From Bacillota bacterium (GTDB lineage Bacteria; Bacillota; Clostridia; Christensenellales; Aristaeellaceae), in assembly GCA_023458835.1 (NCBI GenBank), contig JAEWWY010000073.1:1-21062 (forward strand): a stretch of DNA of 21,062 bases. Direction: 5' to 3'. The notes below the pieces were generated by a model. It saw nothing but the letters and a program-made list of their open reading frames with translations, made no database searches and was not told the DNA's origin. This document shows positions 14,726 through 21,062 of the stretch, piece by piece; the stretch's first letter is position 1, and each line of letters starts with the position of its first letter. The position numbers and the translations under genes were made by a program.

Positions 14726-15849
14726 AGGGGCACCTCCTTCCCGGAACCCGGGGGCGGCGCGGACGCCAAAAGGGATTCCTCCCCGGATAAAAGGGCCGCC
14801 TTGGCAATATCCCACCAGACGAATACGCGGACGCCGGGGGAAAAATGCTCCGCCTGCGGATCGTCGCATAAAATCTCCCGCCCGCCAGGCAGGGCGACTG
14901 CCATCAGCCTTTGGCCCGATTCCTGGCGAAAGCCCGTAAACAGGCCGCTCAACAGGCTGTCGGGCCGTGGCGCGTCAAACAGGCGCACCTGCTCGGGGCG
15001 CAGGCATAAGAGGATGTCTTCGCCGATGGAAGGCGGCGGCCCCAAGGCTTGTGCAGGCAGCGTAAGCCCGTCCATATCAATGGCCAAAAGCCCGTCGGGA
15101 CGGCGGGCGGCCACCACGCCGGGCAGCAGGTTGGTGGGGCCCATGGTACGGGCCGCGGTAACGCTCTCGGGGTGATGGTAGATTTCCTCCGGCGTCCCCA
15201 ACTGTTCAATGCGTCCGGAAACCATCAGCGCCATGCGGTGGGAGACGGCCATGGCCTCCTCCCGGTCGCGGGTCAGGTACAGGATGGAGAAGCGCCATTG
15301 CTGCTGCAGCGCTTTCAAAAACGCCAGCACCCGCCTGCGCTCCCCTTCCGGGAGCCCCGCAAAGGGATCGTCCAGCAGCAGCACCTGGGGCCGCAGGACA
15401 AGCGCGCGGGCCAATATCGCCATCTTGTATTGGTAGGGTGAAAGATGGCGGGGCTTTAACCCTGCCGCATCCTCCATGTCCGCAAGGGCCAGCATGTGCA
15501 TGGCACGGCCGCGCCATTCCCGGCGCTTCAGCCCCTGCAGCCTGAGGCCGTAGGCCACATTGAAAAGGACGCTGCGGTGGGGAAACAGGGGCGTGTCGCC
15601 CAATATTGCCCGCAGCCCCCGCCGGGAAGGCGGAAGGTCGGTCACATCCCGCCCGTTCAGCAGCACCCTTCCGAAGGAGGGCCGGCAAAGCCCCGCTATG
15701 ATTTGCGAAAGGGTGGTCTTGCCGCAGCCGGAAGGGCCTACCAGCGACAAAAATTCTCCTAAAGGCAGGGAAAAGTCCACGCCCCGGAGCGCGTGCGCCT
15801 GGCCGAACCGTTTTTGTATGTTATTCAGTTTCAGGGGGATTGGCGTCAT
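14713..15849 (-). CDS. PotA-like ABC ATPase with degenerate catalytic motifs
   Basis: The 378-residue protein has the PotA/FbpC layout: nucleotide domain (1-235) and a C-terminal TOBE-like domain. Walker A is intact, GPSGCGKTT (38-46), and the Walker B Asp160 is present. The rest has drifted. The Q-loop Gln is Gly84 (ILGDTPLFPH). The LSGGQ signature is LSPYQ (136-140). The catalytic Glu after Walker B is Asp161. The D-loop SALD is AGLP (164-167). The switch His is Arg194 (YLTRDREEA). Such a set predicts ATP binding with little or no normal hydrolysis. The frame is long and unbroken, and the TOBE part is kept, so it is not an obvious pseudogene. It lies 70 bases after the YjjG-type gene and overlaps the permease gene. 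Confidence 0.85.
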   Translation of the reverse strand: MTPIPLKLNNIQKRFGQAHALRGVDFSLPLGEFLSLVGPSGCGKTTLSQIIAGLCRPSFGRVLLNGRDVTDLPPSRRGLRAILGDTPLFPHRSVLFNVAYGLRLQGLKRREWRGRAMHMLALADMEDAAGLKPRHLSPYQYKMAILARALVLRPQVLLLDDPFAGLPEGERRRVLAFLKALQQQWRFSILYLTRDREEAMAVSHRMALMVSGRIEQLGTPEEIYHHPESVTAARTMGPTNLLPGVVAARRPDGLLAIDMDGLTLPAQALGPPPSIGEDILLCLRPEQVRLFDAPRPDSLLSGLFTGFRQESGQRLMAVALPGGREILCDDPQAEHFSPGVRVFVWWDIAKAALLSGEESLLASAPPPGSGKEVPLCAP

Positions 15850-15919
15850 GGCGGCTTCACCTTCCTTCCGCTGGGTGAAGTGGGTTGTTTACGTATTGTA
15901 AGCCGGTGCACAAGGCGTG

Positions 15920-16618
15920 TCAATCGCCCAGCAGGATTTTACAGGCGTCCGCCAGGGTTTCCGCCTGGAAATCAGCGGGGGATTTTGCCTGCCTGAAACC
16001 CTGTCCGCACAGGTGGATCGAGGCGATCCCCGCCCGGCGCGCGGCCTCAATGTCGGCGGTCAGGCTGTCCCCCAGCAGGATCACGCTGCTTTTATCGGTG
16101 ACGTTCATCTTTTCCATGGCCACATGAATCATTTGGGGGTCGGGCTTCGAACTGCCTATCTCCCCGCTGATGACGGCCTCGGCAATGTAGGGGGCGATTT
16201 CAGATTTTTGCAGCCTTGACCTTTGCACCGAGGCGATGCCGTTGGTAACCAGCACGATGGGCATGGCCTTATGCACCGTCTTCACAAATTCCAAAGCGCC
16301 CGGCAGCAAAAAGGCGTATTGGCCCAGGCGGCCGGTAAAGCAGTTACCCACCTCCTCCGCCGTGTGCGAGGCTTCGGGAAAGTGGGACAAAAGCCGCTGG
16401 AACCTTAAAATCCGCAGTTCCTCCTGGGTGACTTCCCTTCTCTCGTAAGCCTTCCAGAGGGCTTCGTTGATACGGGAATACAGCCTGGCGGTTTCCTCGG
16501 AAAAGGGCAGGCCGCAAAAGGACAGGGCGTCGCGGAGCGCGGCCTCTTCCGCGGCATAAAAGTCAAAGAGCGTGTTGTCGGCGTCCGACAAAAGCAGGGA
16601 ATAACGGCTTGCAGGCAT
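15920..16618 (-). CDS. YjjG/YfnB-type HAD phosphatase (5'-nucleotidase)
   Basis: The 232-residue protein has all four HAD motifs. Motif I is DADNT with nucleophile Asp12 and acid Asp14. Motif II is in VTNG (Thr125), motif III is Lys158 in SSKPDP, and motif IV is GDSLTADI (183-190). A helical cap lies between motifs I and II (about 20-105). The DxDNTLFDF start and SSKPDP motif place it near YjjG/YfnB, housekeeping nucleotidases that remove non-canonical pyrimidine nucleotides; other sugar phosphate substrates are possible. AGGAAAGG precedes the ATG at normal distance. It is the first gene of the minus-strand run ending in nagA; I see no convincing promoter upstream. Confidence 0.85.
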   Translation of the reverse strand: MPASRYSLLLSDADNTLFDFYAAEEAALRDALSFCGLPFSEETARLYSRINEALWKAYERREVTQEELRILRFQRLLSHFPEASHTAEEVGNCFTGRLGQYAFLLPGALEFVKTVHKAMPIVLVTNGIASVQRSRLQKSEIAPYIAEAVISGEIGSSKPDPQMIHVAMEKMNVTDKSSVILLGDSLTADIEAARRAGIASIHLCGQGFRQAKSPADFQAETLADACKILLGD

Positions 16619-16659
16619 GGCGGAATCCTTTCCTGTTGGAATGATATAAGCTTACTTCA

Positions 16660-16745
16660 CCCGGGCCGGTTTTGCAATCCCCGCAAATGGATTTATGATG
16701 GCCGCCCCTCTGGCGGCAGGCTGCAAAATCAGCCCGGGCGTTTTT
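16660..16745 (+). terminator. Large nested inverted repeat with T tract
   Basis: Outer stems CCCGGGC (16660-16666) with GCCCGGG (16732-16738) and TTTTGCA (16670-16676) with TGCAAAA (16722-16728) enclose a small perfect stem GCCGCC (16701-16706) / GGCGGC (16712-16717). Five T follow on the plus strand (16741-16745). No plus-strand gene lies upstream, so it may insulate pheST from readthrough or be a mobile hairpin repeat. Confidence 0.5.
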
Positions 16746-16776
16746 CAGATTTTTGCCCTTTGCTCAAAAAGAGCGC

Positions 16777-16805
16777 TTGCAACGGTGGTTGTTTTGCGCT
16801 ATAAT
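16777..16805 (+). promoter_or_regulatory. Promoter of the pheST operon
   Basis: TTGCAA (16777-16782) and a consensus TATAAT (16800-16805) have a 17-base spacer. The start near 16812 fits the 5' end of the T-box leader. Confidence 0.85.
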
Positions 16806-16811
16806 ACTTTT

Positions 16812-17149
16812 CAACAAAGGCGATGACGGAGAACAACGCCTGCATGAAGGGTCATGCCAAAGAGAGGACGGCCGCCGGCTGAAAGCCGTCCGCACAGCCC
16901 GCAGGAAATTCACTCCCGAGCTTCCTTGCTTAAACCATGGAAGGGCCATTGATAAAATGGCACTGCCGTACCCGGTGCCGCCGCAGGCGGTGACGGGCGG
17001 AGAAGGCAGTAGGCAGGGACGGGTACGCCCCCGTTATGAAGCGGCGAGCGCATAAGGTTTAACCCTGTGCGGAATTTGGGTGGTAACACGCGGCAGTATG
17101 CCTTCGTCCCATGGCTAGTCCTATGGCCTGTGGGATGAGGCTTTTTTTT
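16812..17149 (+). promoter_or_regulatory. Phenylalanine T-box riboswitch leader
   Basis: This leader senses uncharged tRNA-Phe and allows transcription of pheST when phenylalanine charging falls. The T-box sequence GGGTGGTAACACGCGG lies at 17078-17093. Its bulge TGGT (17081-17084) pairs with an ACCA acceptor end, which fits the A discriminator base of tRNA-Phe. The likely specifier is TTC (16909-16911) in GAAATTCACTCC, followed by the usual A. Stem I occupies roughly 16815-16930. A terminator at 17100-17149 ends the leader. Confidence 0.88.
17100..17149 (+). terminator. T-box regulatory terminator
   Basis: GCCTTCGTCCCA (17100-17111) pairs with TGGGATGAGGC (17131-17141), with eight T following (17142-17149). 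Its 5' arm partly continues from the T-box antiterminator strand, so the two structures exclude each other. Confidence 0.85.
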
Positions 17150-17180
17150 ATTGCCTGTCAAGAGGAAAGGGGAAAGCAAA

Positions 17181-18209
17181 ATGGATATCCGGGAACAGAT
17201 CGGTTCTTTGCGGGAGCGCCTTTTGCAAGAGCTTCGGGAAATCGCCTCCACCCAGGCGCTGGAGGGCCTGCGGGTGAACCTGCTGGGCAAGAAGGGGGAT
17301 CTCACGGCGCTTTTGCGCATGATGGGCCAATTGGCCCCGGAGGAGCGGCCCCAGGCCGGGCAGCTTATCAACAAGGCCCGGGAGGAGTTTGAATCGCTGC
17401 TTTTGGAAAAGCAGGCGCTTCTTGGCAGAAAGGAGCGGGAGGAAGCGTTAAGGCGGGAAGCCATCGACGTGACGGAGCCCAGGGAATTGCCGGAGGCCGG
17501 TACGCCCCATCCCGTGACACTGGTGCTTCGGGATATAGTGGAATGCTTTGCCGGCATGGGTTTTGAAGTGGTGGAGGGTCCGGAGGTGGAGTTGGACCAC
17601 TATAACTTCGAACTGCTGAATATGCCGAAAAACCACCCTGCCCGGGATGCCCAGGACACCTTTTATATTGATGAAAACACGGTGCTGCGCACCCACACCT
17701 CCCCTGCCCAGGCGCGCACCATGCTTTCCCGCAAGCCGCCCATCCGCGTCATATGCCCCGGCCGGGTATACCGTGCCGATGAGGTGGACGCCACCCATTC
17801 CCCGGTGTTCCATCAGTTGGAAGGCCTGGTGGTGGACAAGGATGTGAACATGGCCGATTTGAAGGGAACGCTGGAGGCGTTTGCCAAGCGGCTGTACGGA
17901 CCGGATACGCAGATCCGTTTCCGCCCCTCCTTCTTCCCCTTCACCGAGCCCAGCGCGGAGGTGGACCTGACCTGCGTGGCCTGCCATGGCGCCGGCTGCC
18001 GCATCTGCAAGGGCACCGGCTGGATCGAGGTGCTGGGCAGCGGCATGGTAAACCCCAAGGTGCTGGATATGTGCGGCATCGACAGCAGCGTCTATTCCGG
18101 CTTTGCCTTTGGCATCGGCCTGGACCGTATCGCTACGCTGCGCTACGGCATCCGGGATATGCGGCTTTTGTTTGAGGGCGACATGCGGTTCCTGTCGCAA
18201 TTCCGCTGA
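17181..18209 (+). CDS. pheS: PheS, phenylalanyl-tRNA synthetase alpha subunit
   Basis: The alpha subunit forms an alpha2beta2 enzyme with PheT and holds the aminoacylation site that loads phenylalanine onto tRNA-Phe. The ATG at 17181 follows AGGAAAGGGG; ten extra in-frame codons upstream lack such a site. The 342-residue product has an N-terminal coiled coil (about 1-90). The class II core shows motif 1 around GFEVVEGPEVE, the HTSPAQARTM stretch, motif 2 as PGRVYRADEVDATH, and motif 3 as GFAFGIGLDRIA. A four-Cys knuckle (CVACHGAGCRIC, near 263-274) is present, as in many bacterial PheS. pheT starts 19 bases after the stop. Confidence 0.97.
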   Translation: MDIREQIGSLRERLLQELREIASTQALEGLRVNLLGKKGDLTALLRMMGQLAPEERPQAGQLINKAREEFESLLLEKQALLGRKEREEALRREAIDVTEPRELPEAGTPHPVTLVLRDIVECFAGMGFEVVEGPEVELDHYNFELLNMPKNHPARDAQDTFYIDENTVLRTHTSPAQARTMLSRKPPIRVICPGRVYRADEVDATHSPVFHQLEGLVVDKDVNMADLKGTLEAFAKRLYGPDTQIRFRPSFFPFTEPSAEVDLTCVACHGAGCRICKGTGWIEVLGSGMVNPKVLDMCGIDSSVYSGFAFGIGLDRIATLRYGIRDMRLLFEGDMRFLSQFR

Positions 18210-18228
18210 GGCTAGGAGGAATGAAGAT

Positions 18229-20622
18229 ATGAAGCTTCCCATGCAATGGATCAAGGAATATACGGCTATCCCCGTGGATGCAAAAACCTACCAGGACCGC
18301 ATGATCTGGACCGGCACGGCGGTGGAGGGCGTTGAAAGCCTGGGAGAGGACATCGAAAAAGTGGTGGTCGGCCGTGTGCTCACCGTAGATAAGGTGGAGG
18401 GCAGCGATCATCTGCACGTGTGCTCCGTGGACGCGGGGCAGGGCGCGGCTTTGCAGGTCGTGTGCGGCGCGCCCAATGTGGCGCCGGGCATTCTCGTCCC
18501 TGTGGCCCTGGAAGGGGCGAAGCTTCCCGGCGGCGTAAAGATCAAAAAAGGCAAGCTCCGGGGCGTAATGAGCGAAGGCATGCTTTGTTCCGCCACGGAA
18601 TTGAACGTGCCCCAGGAATTGTACCCCTCCGTGGGGGATGCGGGGCTGCTTATCTTCCGGGAGGAATATTCCCTGGGCACCGATGTGAAAACCATATTCG
18701 GGCTTGACGACACGGTGGTGGATTTCGAGATCCTGGCCAACCGGCCCGATTGCCTGTGCGCCTTGGGCGTGGCCCGGGAGACGGCGGTGGCCCTGAACAC
18801 GGAATTCCACAAGCCGGCCATCCATGTGACCGAGGCGGACGGCAGCATTCACGACCATGTGAAGGTCACGGTGGAGGACGCGGATTTCTGCCCCCGGTAC
18901 GTGGCGAGGGTCGTGAAAAACGTCCGGGTCAAGCCCTCTCCCCTTTGGCTGCGCAAATACCTGCACGGGGCGGGTATGCGCTCCATCAACAACGTGGTGG
19001 ACATCACCAACTTCGTCATGCTGGAAACGGGCCATCCCATGCACGCCTTTGACCTTTCAAAGGTCCGGGGCGGCGAGATCATCGTCCGCAAGGCAAGGGC
19101 CGGGGAAAGCATCAAAACCCTGGACGGCAGGGAACGGGCGCTCACCGGCATCGAGCTGCTCATCTGCGACGGGGAAGGCCCCACCGGCATTGCCGGCATC
19201 ATGGGCGGCGAGGAAAGCGAGATCACCGAAAGCACCAAGGCCCTGATGCTTGAATGCGCCGCCTTCGACCGCACAGGCACCCGCCTGGCTGCCAGGAGCC
19301 TGGGAATACGCACCGAGGCCAGCGGCCGCTTTGAAAAGGGGGTAAGCCCCCAAACGGCGCTGGAAGCCATGCAGCGGGCCTGCCAGCTCATCCACCTGCT
19401 GGATGCCGGGGATGTGGTGCCGGGCATCATCGATGTGTATCCGAATCCTCAAAAGCCGCAGGTGATCCATGCCTCCTTAAGCCGCATCGCCGGGCGCACC
19501 GGCGTTGATATCCCCGGGAAGACCATGGTGGATATACTGAAAAGCCTGCACTTTGAGGTGGCTGTGGACGGGGATGGGATCGACGTCACCGTGCCTGATT
19601 TCCGCCAGGACGTGGAGGGGGAAGCCGACCTTTCCGAAGAGGTGCTCCGCATCTATGGCTATGGGTCCATCCCCGCCACGCGCCTCCGGGGGGAAGCCAC
19701 CCCCGGCGGGCGCAGCGAAGCCATGCGCTTTCGGGATGCGCTGGGCACAAGGCTCAACGGCATGGGCTTTTCCGAGATCATGAATTTCTCCTTCATCAGC
19801 CAGAAAGCGCTGGAAAAGCTGGGCCTTCCCGCGGAGGACCCGCGGAACAGGCCGCTGATGCTTTTGAATCCCCTGGGCGAGGATACCCGCGTCATGCGGC
19901 CCAGCCTGGCCCCCGGCATGCTGCAAACCCTGGCCCTGAACATGAACAGGGGCAATGAAAAGGCATGGGTGTATGAGATCGCCGCGGTGTTCGACGCGAA
20001 CCGGCCCACGGCGGAAAAGCTGCCTACGGAAACGCCGGTGCTCTGCATCGGCATGTACGGCGGAGGCGCGGATTTCTATACCATCAGGGGCGCTGTGCAG
20101 GCGCTGCTTGCGGCCTTGGGCATCCAGGCGGATATCGTGCCCGGCGGGGAAAGCTATCACCACCCCGGCCGCTGCGCCAAACTCCTTGCGGACGGGCAAA
20201 AGCTGGCGGTATTGGGCGAGGTGCACCCCGACGCCATGGAAGCCTTCGATATGCCGGCGCGGGGATTGATCGCTGAAATCGATTTGAGCCTGGCCCGCTC
20301 CCTGGCCGTGCCCATGGGGGATGTGAAGCCCCTGCCCCGCTACCCTGCCGTAAGCCGCGACCTGGCCCTGGTGATGCCGGACAGCCAGCCGGTAGGCCCC
20401 GTGATGGCGGCCATGGAAAAGGCGGCCGGCGCTTTGCTGGAAGAATGCCGCATGTTTGATGTGTACCGGGGCGCGCAGCTTGGCGAGGGCAAGAAATCCG
20501 TGGCTTTCGCATTGTCCTTCCGGGCGGCCGACCATACGCTTGCCGAGGCGGAGATCACCGCGGCCATGGATAAGGTGCTCAAGGCCTGCGCCCGGGAGTT
20601 TGGCGCGGCGATACGGGCCTAG
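18229..20622 (+). CDS. pheT: PheT, phenylalanyl-tRNA synthetase beta subunit
   Basis: The ATG at 18229 follows TAGGAGGA and gives MKLPMQWIKEY and 797 residues, normal for the family. A longer frame from 18103 overlaps pheS and is rejected. The order of domains is standard: an N-terminal segment; an OB-fold tRNA-binding domain (about 40-150, with GSDHLHVCSVDAG); the B3/B4 editing region, which clears mischarged tyrosine (about 210-380); the B5 domain (about 400-475, ending DFRQDVEGEADLSEEVLRIYG); the catalytic-like core; and the C-terminal anticodon-binding FDX-ACB domain (about 700-797, starting RYPAVSRDLALV). It is the last gene of the T-box-controlled operon. Confidence 0.97.
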   Translation: MKLPMQWIKEYTAIPVDAKTYQDRMIWTGTAVEGVESLGEDIEKVVVGRVLTVDKVEGSDHLHVCSVDAGQGAALQVVCGAPNVAPGILVPVALEGAKLPGGVKIKKGKLRGVMSEGMLCSATELNVPQELYPSVGDAGLLIFREEYSLGTDVKTIFGLDDTVVDFEILANRPDCLCALGVARETAVALNTEFHKPAIHVTEADGSIHDHVKVTVEDADFCPRYVARVVKNVRVKPSPLWLRKYLHGAGMRSINNVVDITNFVMLETGHPMHAFDLSKVRGGEIIVRKARAGESIKTLDGRERALTGIELLICDGEGPTGIAGIMGGEESEITESTKALMLECAAFDRTGTRLAARSLGIRTEASGRFEKGVSPQTALEAMQRACQLIHLLDAGDVVPGIIDVYPNPQKPQVIHASLSRIAGRTGVDIPGKTMVDILKSLHFEVAVDGDGIDVTVPDFRQDVEGEADLSEEVLRIYGYGSIPATRLRGEATPGGRSEAMRFRDALGTRLNGMGFSEIMNFSFISQKALEKLGLPAEDPRNRPLMLLNPLGEDTRVMRPSLAPGMLQTLALNMNRGNEKAWVYEIAAVFDANRPTAEKLPTETPVLCIGMYGGGADFYTIRGAVQALLAALGIQADIVPGGESYHHPGRCAKLLADGQKLAVLGEVHPDAMEAFDMPARGLIAEIDLSLARSLAVPMGDVKPLPRYPAVSRDLALVMPDSQPVGPVMAAMEKAAGALLEECRMFDVYRGAQLGEGKKSVAFALSFRAADHTLAEAEITAAMDKVLKACAREFGAAIRA

Positions 20623-20670
20623 GGGGCTCTGCCCCCTAGGAACCCCTGCCCAAGGGATATATCCCTTGGG
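20618..20670. repeat. Two adjacent perfect palindromes after pheT
   Basis: The first is a perfect 10-bp stem, CCTAGGGGGC (20618-20627) with GCCCCCTAGG (20631-20640), and it includes the pheT stop codon. The second is a perfect 22-base palindrome (20649-20670) built on CCCAAGGGATA. No T tract follows either one. The pattern resembles dispersed hairpin repeats found after genes in many clostridial genomes. Confidence 0.75.
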
Positions 20671-20727
20671 AATCCCTGTTTCTGTTTTGGAAAGGATAAG
20701 CGGTTTCATTCCTTGCGGGGGAGGATT

Positions 20728-20757
20728 GGCGGGCGATGATCATTCGCCCGCCTTTTT
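20728..20757 (+). terminator. Rho-independent terminator of pheST
   Basis: GGCGGGCGA (20728-20736) pairs perfectly with TCGCCCGCC (20744-20752) across a seven-base loop, and five T follow (20753-20757). It is the likely operon end. Confidence 0.9.
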
Positions 20758-20848
20758 GGTCTCATTCAGCGTTGCTGTATGCTGAACGGGCCAGCGCATG
20801 GCAATTTGGAACGGCATCATGCCGCAAAAAATATTTTGAGCGGGACTA

Positions 20849-20879
20849 TTGACTTGGAGTAAGCTCCAGATGATATGGT
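20849..20879 (+). promoter_or_regulatory. MerR-type promoter of the aldo/keto reductase gene
   Basis: TTGACT (20849-20854) and TATGGT (20874-20879) are separated by 19 bases, too long for normal SigA use. The spacer holds the dyad CTTGGAGTAAGCTCCAG (20853-20869), the classic operator form of MerR-family activators that twist over-long promoters. The leader to the start codon is about 93 bases and shows no gene. The regulator is not in the window. Confidence 0.75.
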
Positions 20880-20978
20880 TTGCGTATAGCGGGCGGAAGG
20901 CGGAGAAACAGCTCGTTCCCTGCACCCTTCCCCATGATAGCCCGGATTCAAAAGGACAGAAAAAGGAGGGATCGATCC

Positions 20979-21062
20979 ATGGAATATGTGAAGCTTGGGA
21001 ACACCGGCCTGGATGTATCACGGCTGTGCCTTGGATGCATGAGCTTTGGCGACGTGGAAAGA
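20979..21062 (+). CDS. Aldo/keto reductase, N-terminal fragment
   Basis: Only the first 28 codons are present; the gene runs off the window. The start follows AAGGAGGG with a spacing of about eight bases. The readable N-terminus (MEYVKLGNTGLDVSRLCLGC, then MSFGDVER) is the first strand and loop of the TIM-barrel aldo/keto reductase superfamily, with the typical LGNTGLxVSxLCLGxMxFG pattern of the YajO/AKR-like group. These enzymes reduce aldehydes and ketones with NADPH in the cytoplasm. The MerR-type promoter suggests induction by a small molecule, an oxidant or an electrophile. Confidence 0.88.
   Translation, partial: MEYVKLGNTGLDVSRLCLGCMSFGDVER

Noticed and set aside
19477..20709. 410-codon open frame opposite pheT, and similar long antisense frames opposite the metal ATPase, rapZ and nagA
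   Set aside because: These mirror strongly biased GC-rich codons of real genes, lack ribosome binding sites, and are rich in His, Arg, Gly and Ala without domain structure.
20760..20860. Short plus-strand frame of 27 codons before the aldo/keto reductase promoter
   Set aside because: It has no ribosome binding site and ends inside the MerR-type promoter.
1..21062. CRISPR arrays, phage genes, tRNA or rRNA genes
   Set aside because: I read for regularly spaced repeats, tRNA arms and integrase or capsid motifs and saw none.

Overview
This window looks like a chromosomal segment of a moderately GC-rich clostridial Firmicute. The grounds are strong GGAGG-type ribosome binding sites, frequent TTG/GTG starts, a T-box leader on pheST, a murB-rapZ-whiA-crh cluster with a true Crh-type HPr paralogue, and SigA-type promoters. 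No phage, transposase, CRISPR array, rRNA or tRNA gene is visible. I do not name a species.

Left part (1-9160). The tail of an unidentified gene (possibly HicA-like) is followed by a GpsA-like dehydrogenase and a terminator. A 70-residue orphan gene lies on the minus strand. A two-gene unit follows: a double DUF1538 membrane protein (possible cation/proton antiporter) and a soluble protein made of two P-II-like domains. Next is a Zn/Cd-type P1B ATPase whose promoter carries two similar palindromes. A convergent Cys-rich orphan gene, a YozG-like regulator with a four-helix membrane partner, and a secreted Big2/CHAP-type cell wall enzyme complete the region.

Middle part (9209-16618, minus strand). 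One operon with its own promoter reads murB, rapZ, whiA, crh. It links peptidoglycan precursor synthesis with carbon-flux regulation, but the gene normally between rapZ and whiA (mgfK/yvcK) is absent; palindromic repeats occupy that place. A second minus-strand run reads YjjG-type HAD phosphatase, PotA-like ATPase, PotB-like permease, nagA. The last three overlap and are probably translationally coupled. The ATPase has lost most catalytic motifs of its family.

Right part (16660-21062). A promoter and a phenylalanine T-box (UUC specifier, UGGU bulge, terminator) control pheS and pheT. Two hairpin repeats and a strong terminator close that operon. A MerR-type promoter with a 19-base spacer then drives an aldo/keto reductase gene cut by the window edge.

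The best candidate for a little-described system is the DUF1538 / double P-II pair. It resembles other transporters gated by P-II-type proteins, here with both transporter halves fused and both sensor domains fused. The degenerate ABC pair coupled to nagA is the second.
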